Source: Megaleporinus macrocephalus
Lineage: Eukaryota > Chordata > Actinopteri > Characiformes > Anostomidae
Assembly (NCBI GenBank): GCA_021613375.1
Contig: CM038720.1
Span: 12,104,962 to 12,168,961, forward strand
DNA: 64,000 nucleotides
Direction of reading: 5' to 3'
Position 1 is the first letter of the stretch, and each line of letters begins with the position of its first letter. Of this stretch, positions 35,601 through 47,409 are shown piece by piece. The notes below the pieces were generated by a model, which was given only the letters and a program-made list of their open reading frames with translations, had not been told where the DNA came from and ran no database searches. The translations under genes and the position numbers were made by a program.

Positions 35601-38600
35601 ATGGTGGATTCTCTGAGGTAAGTTCAATCATTTATGCTGAATGCATGGAAGGAAATTAAATGGAATTAAATCAGGCATTAGGTTGCAGTAGGCATGACTC
35701 CCGGTTAAATGGGATTCATGATTTTAGGCTTAGAATTGAAATCACACTGTTCACTTATGATTATGCAACTAAGCAATTATCCAAGAAACAATATATCTTT
35801 ACTAAATCCTAATACTAATTTACTAAAAGTAAATGGAAAAGCAAAAATTTAAATATTTTGGAGCATGTAAAATAGCAGGAGTTATCACTGTGAACAGTTA
35901 TTACATCTATAAACAAATGTAAATATTACCTGCATTATAAAATAATCAAATAGGTGCAAGCAATGTATGGAAAAAAACACAAGCAGTCAGGCCAACAATT
36001 AAAAACCAAACTGTAATTCTTAATGTGCTAATATGCAAATTCTAAATTGCACAGCAAAAATAGAAATGTTTTGTAATGTGCATAAAATCATGCATAAAAT
36101 AACTGTAAACAACTATATATATTAATTACATTTTTAAATAATTTAAATAATTGCAGTAATCTTTAAAAAACCAGATAAATATTTTTTAAATATGATGTAA
36201 AATGGACAATTAATAATAGTCCTACTAATAGTAGTTTACTAACCAGAGCAAATCCAACTGATTGACATGTGGTCTGGCCTAAAAATCACATTTATTTTAG
36301 ATGATTTTCTTCCTTCTGTCTAATGTTTACTTTGGCATCTGTATAAGTGTGTGTGTGCTACTAAATCTCCCCCCAAACCCTTAGAACTAAACTGACTGAT
36401 TTTATTACTGTAGCTTTAAGATTTATATGTGTAGATGGACTTTAACCTGAATAAGTGGGGCAAACCTGCTACAGACGTAGTAGGTTTAAAAAGAAAAAGA
36501 GAAAAATTAAGGGTTTTTTTTAAAATAATTAAAAAATGTTGCAGATTTTTAACACAGATTTGTTGGGGTGTGATAAAACATGCAGAGGTGCAGCGGGAGG
36601 CAGGTTGGCCGCTGCGCAAAATTTGTTTAATACTTCATTGACGTTACAATAAAAAGGCTTCTAACTCAGTATATAGTCAGACTGTGGAACACTCTATCCT
36701 CGAACTGTTCAAGAGCACAAATTGGGCTAATGTAACCTTGTTTTATTTCTACAGCTCCCCCAGAAACAGGACAGAACGTCAGTGACAGATGCTACAGCTG
36801 TATTTTAATTATGCTCGCAGTGGCATGCAGCCCATAGCAAACAGTAATTTAGCACTTAATAATAAAGGTGGGAATCACCAAAGGCCTCATGATACAATAT
36901 TATCACAATACTTCAGTCGCGATATGATATTGTGCAATTATAAACATTCTGTGTTTTCTGCTGCAAATTGTTATAAATATCCAGACATGTAATTACATGC
37001 AGATGGTGCATTTCTGATTACTTTCACCAGTGCCTTCAGCTTTGTTTTGACCAGCTTCCTCTGCTGAACTTCCCAGAATAAATCTCAGTACCATCTATTG
37101 GACTGAAAAATCAACTGATTTTATTATTCTAGTACCAGAAAGTTTCATTTCTGTTTGCAATTTATGTATTAGTATATTAATACGTGGTGCCCTTGTATTA
37201 ATACTGTTCAATATTGTTATATAAAATATTGCACTGATGTGTTGTATCGATATCCCCACCCGCGCTTTACAAGCAGCAGTGGTTACGGAACATAAAACAT
37301 TCTCCCATGGGTAATAAAAAAAATGGCCAGTTATCGCAGTGATGCTATTGCTATTGTGGTCTTGTAGTAATCGTTGCATCCGTATTGTGGTCTGCGGACT
37401 CTACGAAGTTGAAATGTTTTGAGTAATTGCAATGTAAGTTTGGTGGGGACCTATTCTGCTTTTCTGGGTTTTCCATTTTATTTAGTGTTTTGGAAAACCC
37501 AGATTTCAACAGTTTGTGAAGTTATAAAGCCCAAAGTACACGACAGAGGGAGAAACTCTGCTCCACAGAAACCACATTTCTCACCTGCCTGAAACGGCTT
37601 ATTGGAATTCCAGCCTTTTTTCTATGTTACAAGGTGACGTTGTCTTGCAACACAATCCTGCAGCAAGCTTGGCACACCCACACACCACACAGAGTATGTC
37701 CTGCTCCAGTTTAGCTTGGGAAGGTGGATTGGGCTTATCAACTTGATCTACCTGACTTTCAGTATTGGACTCTGGCTCAAACTTGTATGGCAGAACTAAC
37801 ATCATTGTAAGTCCAGCCACAGTGGTGGCCAACAAATTAAAGCAGAGTAGACCAGCTGTTACCAATCATAACACAGTGGTCACATCCGGGTGTGCAGTGT
37901 AGAGAGACAGAAGGTAAACACTGATGTACACTATGAGGAACATACATGGAAACCTGCATATAAATCTGTTTTACCCCAAAAACAACAATTATGAATGTTG
38001 AAAATAGGTCCCCTTGTGCAGCCCCTAGATGTTATGGCTCATTCCTCTCTGGGCTGTCACTGTCAGTTATGTTTATAATAGCATAAGGCAATAATGGCTT
38101 TGATGATTAATAAAAGATGGATAATAAATAATAAGGAAGCTATAAAAGTATAAAAGTTCCCCTACAGTGTAACAGTCCATTAACAATGCATTGATAGGCA
38201 GATGACATGTTAAAAAAAGTTATTCTTTTGTGGTAATACTTTAAATATGGCATTTTCCTGCAGATCAGTATGCAGTTTCTAATTACACTACCACTCAAAA
38301 GTTTGGGATCACAGTGAACTGTTCTTGTTTTCAATGGAGTATTTTCCTTCCTTAACACAACAATGGACTGACGGGTCTCTAAAGAAAGTTGTTTCTTTCT
38401 GGCCATTTTGAGTCTGTCAGCAAACCATCAACTGCTGATGCTTCAGATACTAAACTAACCTAGAATATTGTTCTCCCTTTTATACTCACTTATTAGTAGA
38501 ATGTTTTTCAGATGTGCATCACAATTGAGTAAGGGTGTCCTAACAACCAATTAGCCCAATAACATCCTTAACTTGGATTGGCGGGCGTACCAGGAGATTT

Positions 38601-39047
38601 AGACAGAGGACTGAGAATTACTGATAATAGACTATATGTAAAATATAACTCTATACAAAAATAGGCTTTAATACAAACATTTTTATTCTTTATAAATCAT
38701 CTGATACACTTAAATTAATTGTGAAATGGATAATATTGTTTGTAATTTGCATGAAAATTGCATTAAATTAAATTCTTACAGTGATCTTACACTTTTGAGC
38801 GGTAGTGTATTTGCATCAAATGTCATTTGAGCTAGAAAGCACTAAACCTAGTATACAGCTGTGTGCATCATTCAAATTGCTGTTTAATAAGTGCAGATCC
38901 ATTAAAAAGGTGAATGTTAGCAAGTATTAGTGACAGCCCTATTTTATTCTTATTTCTCTCAGAGTCGACAGCTGGGTCCCTGTGCTGACCGGGGCGAAGG
39001 GGAGCCACAGAGAAAAATCAACATTCCTTCCACCTGATGTAGGATAG
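35601..39047 (+). CDS. Possible 33-aa micropeptide spanning the last exon junction
   Basis: An ATG at 35601 in context AACAATGG, close to the Kozak preference, opens a frame that crosses the predicted junction 35617/38963 and ends at TAG 39045-39047. The peptide is 33 aa, beginning MVDSLRVDSWVPVLTG and ending FLPPDVG. It has no signal peptide, membrane segment or family I know. An upstream ATG made at the 34606/35569 junction gives only an 8-residue frame before a stop. Coding status is unproven. Confidence 0.25.
38286..38807 (-). mobile_element. Short Tc1-like element with transposase N-terminus
   Basis: A 522-bp element flanked by TA. The left end is cactaccactcaaaagtttg and the right end its inverted form (acacttttgagcggtagtg). 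A minus-strand frame near 38406 starts MARKKQLSLETRQSIVVL, a Tc1 transposase helix-turn-helix start. It is followed at once by unrelated sequence, so most of the transposase is deleted. It sits in the third intron of the predicted long RNA. Its terminus resembles the unit of the 24-29 kb minisatellite. Confidence 0.85.
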
Positions 39048-41638
39048 AAATGGTCTCTCCATTAACACTGAACGAGGAAGGCGGGGGGGGGATCCCCCAG
39101 TATACTTTTTTTTTTTTCCCTAATCGTGTATATCCTTATTTTTTATGGTATGTGGTAAAGATGAATAATGACTCTGGGGATGACTTCCCCATCTGTGTGA
39201 TTTAATAATATGTTAGAAATGCTTGGGACTCTAAGCCTTGATGATATGTTCATGTCCTTTGGAGGAGACGGAGTAATGCCAAATGACACAAAGCACCTCG
39301 CAACAGACCTGACAGATTGGAGCTGTACAGACCCACACGTCTGCGTTGTTTACAACCTCCACAGGTGGGCCCCCCGGGGTCGAGAAAACTTGCAGCAGCA
39401 TGTCATCCACTTGTCCACTTCCCCACCAAGTAGGATCTCCTTTTTTCTCTCTCTTTTCTTTCTTTTCTTTCAGTGTTCGTACCGTTACGTTTCTTTCCGT
39501 GGACCCACCAAAGACGTTTGACTTCACACTCACCCCTACCAGTTTCCTCTTCTAAATATTTACAGTAACTTTGCGGTGGGCAAACATGTTCACAAGCCAA
39601 ATAAGCTCTCTTCCAGCGCACAGCCCAACACCTACTTTCTGCCGGACCTGGATTTCATCAAATTAGGCGGTCCCACTGTTCCTGGTGCCCTCACTCATTT
39701 CCAGTCCCACCCATGCCTCCACACTACAGCAACTGATCTGTCTCCACACACTAAACTGCTGAAACAAAGCCTGTATTCTCAAACTCTACAGTATTTACTG
39801 AGGCTAAGAGTCCCCGATTTCCATGCAGTTACTAGACGCTTTGTAGTACATAGTTTTTCTTTTGTTGTTGGTGTTGTTGTTGTTTTTATTTTAGTTAATT
39901 TTTTTTTAAAACTTGCTTTGTTTAAGGTTTTTTGCTTCTTATTTTTCTTTTGCTTTGCCAGTATATTAAAGTGTAATCATGTGCGTTGTGGTATAGAAGT
40001 AGCTGTAGAAAATGCATCGTTTCCTTGTGGTAAGTGATTGAGATGCTGCCACGGATTTGAGACACTGATGAATGGTGCTATTTTGGACTTTAATCTGCTC
40101 CTTGGTAAGGTAGCTAAGATGGGTTTTTATTTCATATTTTCACGTTCAGAGAAAGTGTTGGTTCTTCGTTGTATGGTTATTGTAACTTGGTCTGGGTTGA
40201 CTTTCCCCCCCCCCCCCCTGTTGTTTCTGTGTGGCTTTCTCATTGGATTTCAAAGGATGGCCGTTAACTAAAGACCACAAGGCACAGTTTTCTTTGAGGA
40301 GACGATCTTTTGCGCGAAATTAGCGATCGTGAAGACAGCGGGAGCAATCACAAAACTGCAACTAAACAATGTTTTCCCTTTAAGGTCGAGAGTCAGTACA
40401 GAGAGGGGTAGTCGCACTTCTTGGCACTAGACGTTTTGGCAATAGCGAACTAGCGAACCATATTTCAGCTCTTCCTCCTTGACGTAGTAGGGTCAAGGAT
40501 CCGTCTCTAGGAATGTATTTGCACAATTCAGCGGTTAGTAACTTCAAAATCGAGTACACAGGAAATCCGAAAAGATATCACTGCATATGTAGATGTTGTC
40601 ATTTTGATTTTCGTTGCGTAGTTACAGTGGGAGAAAATTTGTGCAGGTGGGGGGAGGGTGATTTCTCTTGAGGCATCTCTTTTTCTCGTGCTCCAGGTGA
40701 AAAATGCCCATTTACCCAGGGAAACAGCAATGTCTGTTGTGTCTACCCGAGGGTTAATCCGCCACGCGGGATTTGTCCCTTAACCGAATGGCCCGACTGT
40801 TCAACTGTTGCAGAGGGTAAGGGACGCTCCTGGTGGACTGCCGGAGTGGGGTTTTTTTGGCCTATGTGTGTCCACCTAACTAAGAAATCTTATTTGGTGG
40901 AATTACCCCCATGGATAGATTGGTTCAGGGTTACCAATCTGCTGCATACTCTTCACCAGCTGATAATTACTGGATGCTTCTTGGGGTTCCGCGTGGCCTG
41001 CTCACGCGACCCCACCACTCGGTACACAATCCAATCATGCTTATTTCCAAATAATGTAGCACTGATCAATGCTAGTCTAACTGGTGTTTTTAACAAATGA
41101 GTTTGTGAATTAGTTGTGTTGAGGATAGGAACCAAAAAGCTTTATATATTTATTTTTTGGGTAGTTAAGTTAGTAGCCAAGTACTGTCCTGCAGTATTTG
41201 CAGTTTTGTCTTTGCTTCCAGTTAACATATACTTTTGAACAATCCTAATTCAATGACCAACTTGAAAGCCCACATTAGTTTCTTTGTCTTCCATTTTTTT
41301 CCACTATAGTGGGGACCTTCCCAGCTTGCTCTAGACCTTCCCTAGTGCTGATGGCATATCAACAGCATGCTTCCTGCTTTTTGTTTGTTGTTTGTTTTGT
41401 TTTTGTTTTTTTCATCTTGATACTAATTCTTTTCGCGTTTCCTCACATAGATTAGGTATGCCAGCTGTCTTGTAAATAGCGAGTAGCTTAGGCAGGGTCT
41501 GATGTAGTATGTTGAGATACTATGTAATAACTATTGGTGTGTTTTAAAAAAAACAAAAAAAAACAAGTCAGCTTGTGATTGATAATGATGCACTCTGTAT
41601 TGTACAAGAATTTTTTTTGGCAATTTAACCAGTAGTTG

Positions 41639-41644
41639 AATAAA
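41639..41644 (+). terminator. Candidate polyadenylation signal of the long RNA
   Basis: AATAAA after a long T-rich region, and a plausible end of the 38963-41660 exon. Confidence 0.4.
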
Positions 41645-41669
41645 TATGCAAGGTCTTACCATCGCGTCC

Positions 41670-44105
41670 CTTTCTTGTTTTGTTTTGCAACAAAGTTTTG
41701 ATCTGGTGTGTCAGACTTCAATGTTTTGTCTGTCTCAGATGTAAGGGGGGAAAAATGAATACCATACGCTCGGTCCAATCAAACTCTAAATCAATTTGTA
41801 TGATATCCAGCTCATGCCTTGTCATATGGTAGACTTTGAGGTCTTGTGGTGTACAGTGGAACAAAAAAAGCCATAATTATGTGTCGCCTTCATTAGACAG
41901 ACCTTTATGTGGCGAATTTCTGGTGGAAAGGAAACCTTTCACAGTTGTAATCACATGGAAACTGCTGAAAAGGAAATTCTAGTTGGGCAATACTTTGCCG
42001 ACCTCAAACTGCTCAGGCTGCTTGGAACTCTGCAAGCCAGTTGTTTACACAGGCACCCCAGTCTCAGTTTTTCCACAGATGTTATTCGACACGTTTTGAC
42101 AGTTCAGAAAATGCTGCTGTTCATAAACGTCTTTACTTAACCTTCTTTACACTGTACACACCTTTTCGGTGTTACAGGGTTAATGGGCCATGCAAAAATG
42201 AAAAATGTAACCTTCTGTTGTAAACATCCCTAATTGCTTCCTAAGACGGCCCCACGGTAGTTCTGAGGGAGATTTAAAGACCTGGAAAATCCCCCATGAT
42301 GCATGCAGGCTGTTGTAGTGAAAGAACATTGATGGATAAAATGAAAAAGAATACAAAACTGTGAGGCCGAGGATGCTGTGCTGCACTGTAGAACATATAG
42401 TCCCAGTTTTGAGCTGGAATGTCGCTATACATTTTCGGAGGTGGGGGTGATCTAAGGCCTGGGCTTTGGAACATCTGCCACTGAGGACTTCTATAGATTT
42501 GAAAATAAAATTAAGGAATTGGAGCCTTCCTGCTTCTTGGTTGAAACTCTCTACCCAGTTTGACCAAAGAGGTGTAGCTTTGCCTTCTTGGTTAAAGTCT
42601 CTGTTTTTACCCAGCTTCTCAGTTTTCTCCAACTTCTTTTACTGCCACAAAAAGGTCTTTCATCACCAGTACGTTACCAGTTGTGTGTGTTAGATGCTCA
42701 CGTAACATTAATGCTTTTAACCAAGTTGAGGAAGAATTAATAAGGTGTCCATTTCTCAGCTAATGGCCTTCTGGGGGTTGTTGCAGAGCCAGAGACTAAA
42801 TAAAATCTGCCACTGTTAGTTCAGGTCTCGATTAAAGGGTAGCAATTGAATTTGTAAATTTGCCTGCAGAAGACACTGCGTGGGGGGCAGAGCTGTATTA
42901 ATACATGATAAACAGAAAACGGAGCCTGTCCCCCAAGTCTGGTTCTCTCCTCCAAACTCTCTCTTACACAGGTGCATGTCCTAATAATAACAGAGAGGAG
43001 TAGTTAACATAATGAGGACCACACAACAAACTCAATCAAAGATATCAAAAGGTACGTTTTGCCTTCTTTTTAAGAGACAGTAGAAAGAAGCCACCCAGTT
43101 CAGTCTTGTTGTGCACCCAGTTCAGTCAGTTGGATCTGACTGTATAAAGCAGTAGTTCCCATCTCTTGATACTAAGAGCCTCTGCCCTGGGGTTCTCCCT
43201 GCTCTGACACATTAAGCCAGAACATGCAGATCAGTGGTACTTCAGGACCAAGGTTGTTGACTACTGGTGTAATGCAGTGGTGTCCATCTCTGCTGCTGAA
43301 CATCATCTTGCCTACATAAATTAGAAATTAGACATTAGATCACTAGCAGGAAAATGGATAAGCACTGGATTTGAGTGCAAAATCATGATCAACTAAGATT
43401 GGAACTGGAGAACAGTAGATGTTCTCAAGTAGGGTTATCTAACTTTGAGCAGGGGTTCTCAACAGTCTTGGGGAAGCAGCGTTTGAAAACACATTATGCC
43501 TTTCATGAGTTGGATCAGTTGTATCGGGGCAGGGAATACAATGCAGGGATCCCCAAGGCTTGATGTGAGAACCCTTGCTCAACTTTGGGTAACCCTGCCC
43601 GCAAAGATCCAATGTTCTCCAACCTTTTCCAGCCTTAGTCCCTGGTCTGAAGTGTACTGTCCTCAGCCTGGGAGGCCAGTATACTAGTTCTCAGACAGTG
43701 TGCTCCTCAAGACCTACTTTCCTGTAGACTTCAGCGGAAGCCCTAATCAACTCCTGATGCAAAGTGAAGGCTGCAGCCAAAGTAGAGGCTTCTCTTTAGT
43801 GCTCAATCACACGTTTAAGACAGCCACATGAGAATATTTCAGGAAAAAATTCTGGTCTAGCAGCATCTGGTTTGGGCGGCATTTTAAATATTGTGCTGCA
43901 TGTGAAGGATTGTGAAGGATTGTACCTTCTGGGTACTAAAGGACCCAAAAGATACACCAGAAATGAAGCCACATTCCAAATACCCTACAAAACAATACAG
44001 ACTTCAGTACGTAACGGCTGAGAAACACATCCTTCACTCGGCTGGATCCTTGGATTTGAGACATGGCTGTTGCCCTGAGAAGTCCTTGCATCAGGTGTTG
44101 CCTTT
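41670..44105. other. Gene-free stretch with scattered repeat fragments
   Basis: No conserved exon. Passages near 43145-43285 and 43440-43700 (agcagtagttcccatctctt, 'caggaccaaggttgttgac') resemble a diffuse teleost interspersed repeat also hinted at 44400-44480 and 48440-48590. The family is not assigned. Confidence 0.4.
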
Positions 44106-44109
44106 GGGT

Positions 44110-44345
44110 TCAAGGTGAAACCTGCAGAAGGTAGATCTCTGAGAAGAAAGCTGATAATCACCGGAAGGTTGCCGGTTCAAATGCCAGGACTGACTGCATA
44201 CTTCAGGTTGTGCCCTTGGGCAAGGCACCAAATCCCACTATTGATCCCAGGTGGCGCCACTCTGCTGCTCCCAGGTTGGGCTGGGTTAAGCAAAAAAAAG
44301 AAAAGAAAAGAAAAAACGACCCATGTCCATTCCTAAATGGATCAA
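44110..44345 (+). mobile_element. tRNA-derived SINE-like fragment
   Basis: Contains accggaaggttgccggttca running into 'aatgcc', a pol III B-box-like motif (GGTTCAAAT). It is followed by 'gcccttgggcaaggcacc' and an A-rich tail (aaaaaaaagaaaagaaaag). This resembles a common fish tRNA-derived SINE. The A box was not confidently located. Confidence 0.5.
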
Positions 44346-45853
44346 TAAATTGTAACTTAACTCTTCATTTCCCTTCATCTTGCTTTCCTGTTTCCAGTCC
44401 CGGTGGTCCACTGGTATTTTCCCTGCTCTAATGCACCTGATTCATACAATGAAAGGTTTTATAAATAGCTGAGGACCAGAACAGTGGAGATGGTTTGTAT
44501 TTGGAGCAGGGATAACACAAAAATCTTAAATGCTGCACCACCAGATTTGGAAGGCATGTAGTGCTGCTTTAACTGCAACAGCCAGAACATGCACAAAGCC
44601 CTTCAAGACAATACGAGCAATGAGCATTCTGTTCGCTAATTTGATAACATGTCTCCTCACAGGAAGAGACGGTATCCTGTTTATACGAGGGCCTGCGCTG
44701 GAGGTTGTTGTCCTCAAGAGCCCACAGGATGTTTCCAGGTCACCAAACGCAGATAAAATTGTTTTCATTCCCAAATGTATTTATTGAGAGGAACGCTGTT
44801 CTGGAAAACAGGGTTAAACTTGGACTCGGCTACGTCGAGACCATCTGTAAACCGTTACAGCTTCAAGGTTTATGACTCGAAAGAAAAAAAGAAAGTATGG
44901 CAAGCGTAGATAATATGCCCAAGAAAGGCTGTGCGATGCAAATGCTGTTCTTCGAAGGTTGGATTATAGGGCCATGGGGGAAGGCCAGATTTGCTTTTGA
45001 TCAGTCATGCAATATCACAAGCTCCACATGTGGGGAAAAAAAAAAAAAAAAGAATCCTGCCCAACGCACAAAGCAAAGTTTCACAGCCCCACTGGCCAAG
45101 CCCCCACCCTCCTCTCCACTCCTTCAAAATCTTTCGAGGTGAGCGAGTGCATCTGGCATACTTTTTTTCTTGGCAGTCTGCCATGACACACAGAACTCCA
45201 ACGCTTATATAGCTGTGCTGCAGATGTAGGCAGTGAGGTATGGCCAGGGACGGCCAGAGGTGCTGGACCGACGGGGAACCGCTGCGATCTCCAGGCAAGA
45301 CGGCATCACCGGCTGTCGTTCTAGACACCTTCTTTCAATCTCGTCGAAAATCTTGAACTTTCACTTTGCCAGACCAAACATGTTCCTGAGACTGAAGGAT
45401 GTTGAGCTGGGGTTGAGACGAGGACAAAGCTTGCACAAAAGTAAACAGCATCTGAGACAACTTACTGAAACAAAGCTTAACCGCCACACAGTGAGTGAGC
45501 AATATCAATGCCTTGTGATGATGAGGCTGAGATTAAGTTACTTGCCTAATAGATATGAACATGTTAGCTCTTGTGTTCATTGGTTATAACTGCATAGTAG
45601 CCTCTACTTTCAATATGAGACTAATATTTAGGGCTTTAAGACTGAGCCCAGTATGTCTAACCACAAATTATAACACTGTGGGGCTCCAGCGGTTGCCTTA
45701 TGGGATCGAAAGACTCTATAGCTTGTAGATGAGTTGATGTTTTCTTCTGCCTCTATCTCTGCAATTCAAGATTACAGCATGGTGAAACCTCAGGCTAGCA
45801 TCCAAAATCCACTCAGTTCATTAGGGTCTTGCAGGGTCTTCTGTTTAAACATA

Positions 45854-47077
45854 CAGGATTTGGACAATGAAACTGAAACACCTGGTTTTAGACCACAATC
45901 ATTTATTAGTATGGTGTAGGGCCTCCTTTTGTGGCCAATACAGCATCAATTCGTCTTGGGAATGACATATACAAGTCCTGCACAGTGGTCAGAGGGATTT
46001 GAAGCCATTCTTCTTGCAGGATAGTGGTCAGGTCACTACGTGATGCTGGTGGAGGAAAACGTTTCCTGACTCGCTCCTCCAAAACACCCCAAAGTGGCTC
46101 AATATTATTTAGATCAGGTGACTGTACAGGCCATGGGAGATGTTCAACCTCACTTTCATGTTCATCAAACCAATCTTTCACCAGTCTCGCTGTGTGTATT
46201 GGTGCATTGTCATCCTGATACACGGCACCGCCTTCAGGATACAATGTTTGAACCACTGGTCCTCCAGAATGGTTCGGTAGTCCTTGGCAGTGACGCGCCC
46301 ATCTAGCACAAGTATTTGGCCAAGGGAATTCCATGATATGGCAGCCCAAACCATCACTGATCCACCCCCATGCTTCTCTCTGGGCATGCAACAGTCTGGG
46401 TGGTACGCTTCTTTGGGGCTTCTCCACACCGTAACTCTCCCGGATGTGGGGAAAACAGTAAAGGTGGACTCATCAAAGAACAATACATGTTTCACATTGT
46501 CCACAGCCCAAGATTTGCGCTCCTTGCACCATTGAAACCGATGTTTGGCATTGGCACGAGTGACCAAAGGTTTGGCTATAGCAGCCCGGCCGTGTATATT
46601 GACCCTGTGGAGCTCCTGATGGACAGTTCTGGTGGAAACAGGAAGCTGAGGTGCACATTTAATTCTGCTGTGATTTGGGCAGCCGTGGTTTTATGTTTTT
46701 TGGATACAATCCGGGTTAGAACCCCAACATCCCTTTCAGACAGCTTCCTTTTGCATCCACAGTTAATCCTGTTGGATGTGGTTAGTCCTTCTTGGTGGTT
46801 TGCTGACATTACCCTGGATACCGTGGCTCTTGATACATCACAAGATGCGCCAGCAAGACGTGCACCAACTCTTTTGAACTCTGGTATGTCCCATAATATT
46901 GTGTTATTGCAATATTTTGAGCTAAACTGTGCTCTTACCTGCTAACTGAACTTCACACTCTGCTCTTACTGGTGCAATGTGCAGTTAATGAAGATTGGCC
47001 ACCAGACTGGTCCAATTTAGCCATGAAACCTCCCACACTTAAATGACAGGTGTTTCAGTTTCATTGTCCAACCCCTG
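45854..47077 (-). mobile_element. Tc1/mariner element with frameshifted transposase
   Basis: A 1224-bp element flanked by TA. The left end is caggatttggacaatgaaac and the reversed right end caggggttggacaatgaaac, continuing identically for about 12 more bases. The minus strand encodes a degenerate transposase. An N-terminal helix-turn-helix part lies near 46800-46580 (KRKLSERDVGVLTRIVSKKH). The central part at 46567-46178 carries VLFFDESTF (first Asp). The C-terminal part at 46427-45906 carries YQDDNAPIHTA (second Asp) and SPDLNNIEPLWG (Glu). The two last parts are in different frames, with the switch near 46240. Inactive as it stands. Confidence 0.9.
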
Positions 47078-47409
47078 TACATACACAATGCAGTTCATGA
47101 ATGTAGGTTTAGTGTAACACTCTGTGTTCCACTCAAACACATCGCTAACTGAAAAACTGAAATGACTCCTTATATGAGAGAGTTCGGATCTCTGGTAAGA
47201 GACATATAGCTGTTTCCTGTATTTGCGCGCATCCTCTCAAAGCCCATTGAATTAGACAGCGTCTGCTAAAGAGCACTTAGGGCACAGTCCGAGAGGAGTA
47301 CAATCATTGTTCCATTAAGCCAGATAGATATATAATAGTCAGTTCCTGGGCTCCCTCTACTGGTAGTAAACAGTACGAGGGAAATCAAGAGGACTCAGAA
47401 ACGCAAACC

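Larger units (their letters stand above)
32780..41660 (+). ncRNA. Predicted spliced long RNA, four exons
   Basis: Exons inferred on the plus strand are about 32780-33088, 34553-34606 (TTTCTGGCAG|TGTTC ... ATCATG|GTAAGC), 35569-35617 (TCTTCAAG|GTTCC ... CTGAG|GTAAGT) and 38963 to about 41660 (TTTCTCTCAG|AGTCG, ending after AATAAA at 41639). The last exon is about 2.7 kb, AU-rich with long T runs, and has no conserved long ORF. Such a layout, with a CpG promoter, tiny middle exons and one long last exon, fits a lncRNA or a gene for a very short peptide. No homologue was recognised. The linkage of exons is predicted from splice signals alone. Confidence 0.45.

Noticed and set aside
39210..39521. 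103-aa plus-strand frame starting MLEMLGTLSLDDMF
   Set aside because: It looks protein-like at first, but the second half is Phe/Ser from a CT-rich tract and I know no homologue. Not supported as a gene without conservation data.
39576..40037. 153-aa plus-strand frame in the long last exon
   Set aside because: Its C-terminal half is a translation of T-rich runs. No family resemblance. Treated as untranslated.
41290..41310. Match to the miR-7 seed target (gtcttcca) in the long RNA, suggesting the lncRNA cyrano
   Set aside because: Only the 8-mer matches. The extended pairing that characterises cyrano is absent, so the identification is not supported.
46370..46945. 191-aa plus-strand frame
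   Set aside because: Antisense of the Tc1 transposase at 45854-47077.
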